Assembly (NCBI GenBank): GCA_034408855.1
Contig: JAWXCK010000253.1
Location: 1 to 64,000 of the forward strand
DNA: 64,000 nucleotides
Reading direction: 5' to 3'
Origin: JAIYDQ01 sp034408855
GTDB taxonomy: Bacteria; Planctomycetota; Planctomycetia; Pirellulales; Pirellulaceae
The notes below the pieces were generated by a model. The model worked only from the letters and a program-made list of their open reading frames with translations. It did no database searches and was not told the origin of the DNA. Positions 62,906 to 64,000 of this stretch are shown here, piece after piece (position 1 is the first letter of the stretch; each line of letters opens with the position of its first letter). Both the position numbers and the translations under genes were made by a program.

Positions 62906-64000
62906 ATGCGAGTATCAGCGTACCGGCTTCACAAAGCATCCGGGCAAGCTATCGTCTCTCTCAATGGGACGGATCACTATCTAGGCAAGCATGATTCCCC
63001 CGAAAGCCGCTCCAAGTATGAATCGCTCATCGCGGATCATTTGAAGACGAGAGCCAAGGAGAAGGCCAAGAAGGCCAGGATCGACAACGATGGGCCGGGC
63101 TACCGGCTACATGCAAGGAGTGGCCAGGCGGTCGTTACGATTTCCGGCCACGACTATTACCTTGGGGTGTTCAACTCGAAAGAGTCGAAGGCCAAGTACC
63201 ATCGCCTGAAGGCTGAATGGATCGCTTCAGGTAAATCTCCGTCGTTTGGCGTGAAGCCAGAGGAACTAACCGTCATCGAAATGATGGCAGCCTGGGTTCG
63301 GTTTGCGAAGGAATACTACGGAGAGGGGCCAAGTTCCGAGCTTCACCGGGCAGTTCCAGTGCTGAAAGTCCTCAAGACGCTCTACGGATCGGAACCGGCC
63401 GTGAACTTCGGGCCGCTGCAATACGAGGCCGTCCGGGTTACTTTGCTCGAACCCTATCTCGTGAAGCGGAAAGGCGGGACGTCGGAAAAGAAGCGTCGGA
63501 GCCGAACCTACATCAACTCATTGATGAAACGGTTGCGGGCAGTATTCCGATGGGCAGCGTCAAAGTCGCTGATTCCTGTTTCCGTTCACGACACGCTTAA
63601 AACCGTTGAGCCGCTCAAGCATGGCAGAACGACTGCGCCGGAGCTCGACCCGGTGGCACCAGTTCCAGACGAAATCGTCGATGCGACTCTTCCAAAACTT
63701 AACCACGTGATGAAAGCGATGGTCGAGTTCCAACGGCTTACTGGCTGTCGACCGGGCGAAGTATGCAAGATAAAGCCATCGATGGTCGATCGGACAGCCG
63801 ACGTATGGGAAGTCCAGCTTGCCAAGCACAAGACAGCCTATCGCGGGAGAAAGCGAACAGTCTATGCGGGAACAAGGGCACAAGCGATTCTTGCTCCATT
63901 CCTGCTTCGCGGTGAAGACGAATTCTGCTTCAGTCCGATCGAGGCCGAAAAGCGGAGGCGTAAAGAGAAGCATATCGCCCGTAAAACCCCGCTTTCGTGC
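62906..64000 (+). CDS. Tyrosine recombinase/integrase, truncated by window edge
   Basis: An open frame of 365 codons from the ATG at 62906 that runs off the right edge. The N-terminal 112 residues hold two copies of a module of about 41 residues (YRLHKASGQAIVSLNGTDHY at 6 and YRLHARSGQAVVTISGHDYY at 66). The SAM-like core-binding region follows (about 120-245). The catalytic domain starts with FQRLTGCRPGEVCKIKPS, whose Arg282 is the first catalytic Arg; Lys in LAKHKT follows. The HxxR and Tyr parts are outside the window. It lies just after tRNA-Arg, as expected for an integrative element's integrase. Confidence 0.88.
   Translation, partial: MRVSAYRLHKASGQAIVSLNGTDHYLGKHDSPESRSKYESLIADHLKTRAKEKAKKARIDNDGPGYRLHARSGQAVVTISGHDYYLGVFNSKESKAKYHRLKAEWIASGKSPSFGVKPEELTVIEMMAAWVRFAKEYYGEGPSSELHRAVPVLKVLKTLYGSEPAVNFGPLQYEAVRVTLLEPYLVKRKGGTSEKKRRSRTYINSLMKRLRAVFRWAASKSLIPVSVHDTLKTVEPLKHGRTTAPELDPVAPVPDEIVDATLPKLNHVMKAMVEFQRLTGCRPGEVCKIKPSMVDRTADVWEVQLAKHKTAYRGRKRTVYAGTRAQAILAPFLLRGEDEFCFSPIEAEKRRRKEKHIARKTPLSC

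Overview
The window looks like a chromosomal segment of a planctomycete, most likely of the Pirellula/Rhodopirellula type. I infer this from two tandem DUF1559 proteins with the typical planctomycete prepilin-like N-terminus, a DUF1080 domain, thioredoxin/YHS-like and PQQ-propeller secreted proteins, a split-off CoaB, a SecDF fusion, very few Shine-Dalgarno-like starts, and many short palindromic intergenic elements. A genus cannot be fixed from sequence reading alone. Most of the window is ordinary core genome. The right end is the edge of an integrated element.

Layout. 1-2.8 kb: a minus-strand run of rsmE, tsaE, an RluA-type pseudouridine synthase and a SLOG/molybdenum-carrier-like protein, the last three with ATGA overlaps. 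3-7.4 kb: aldo/keto reductase, a short UvrC-like GIY-YIG protein and glutamine-dependent NAD synthase. 7.5-11.5 kb: rho followed by a CBS/DRTGG manganese pyrophosphatase and a membrane-anchored hydrolase. 12-14.1 kb: thioredoxin/YHS-like protein and inositol monophosphatase. 14.3-21 kb: aminotransferase class V, surE, GT9 glycosyltransferase, LptE-like and BamD-like lipoproteins, recO and a PfkB sugar kinase. 21.3-27.1 kb: a planctomycete FecR-like membrane protein and two paralogous PQQ-propeller proteins on either side of coaB. 27.3-34.9 kb: rpsD, lpdA, pyruvate carboxylase, a lipoprotein and NfeD. 35-41.9 kb: a DUF1080-TraB fusion, an Ate/Bpt aminoacyltransferase, two DUF1559 paralogues and RdgB. 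42-49.9 kb: secDF, lpxD, lpxI, a TPR-like lipoprotein and a gluconolactonase. 49.9-52.4 kb: a GT26 glycosyltransferase and a sulfatase-fold protein without the catalytic cysteine. 52.4-58 kb: an apparent hydroxyproline-use operon (DapA-family deaminase, secreted DUF885 peptidase, proline-racemase-family epimerase, D-amino-acid oxidase-like enzyme) ending in an ECF sigma factor. 58.1-62.7 kb: an enlarged RNase HII-like protein, a sugar isomerase, a NodB deacetylase and a GT4 glycosyltransferase.

At 62,686 a tRNA-Arg(CCG) overlaps the end of the GT4 gene. It is followed by a tyrosine recombinase that runs off the right edge, so an integrative element probably begins here and continues outside the window.

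Envelope functions recur through the window: lipid A synthesis (lpxD, lpxI), LPS export and outer-membrane assembly (LptE-like, BamD-like), GT9, GT26 and GT4 glycosyltransferases, SecDF and many lipoproteins. Together they support a diderm envelope with lipid A. The second theme is repeats. At least seven families of imperfect or nested palindromes lie between genes, and some extend into coding sequence, where they supply a stop codon, a signal-peptide flank or an N-terminal extension.
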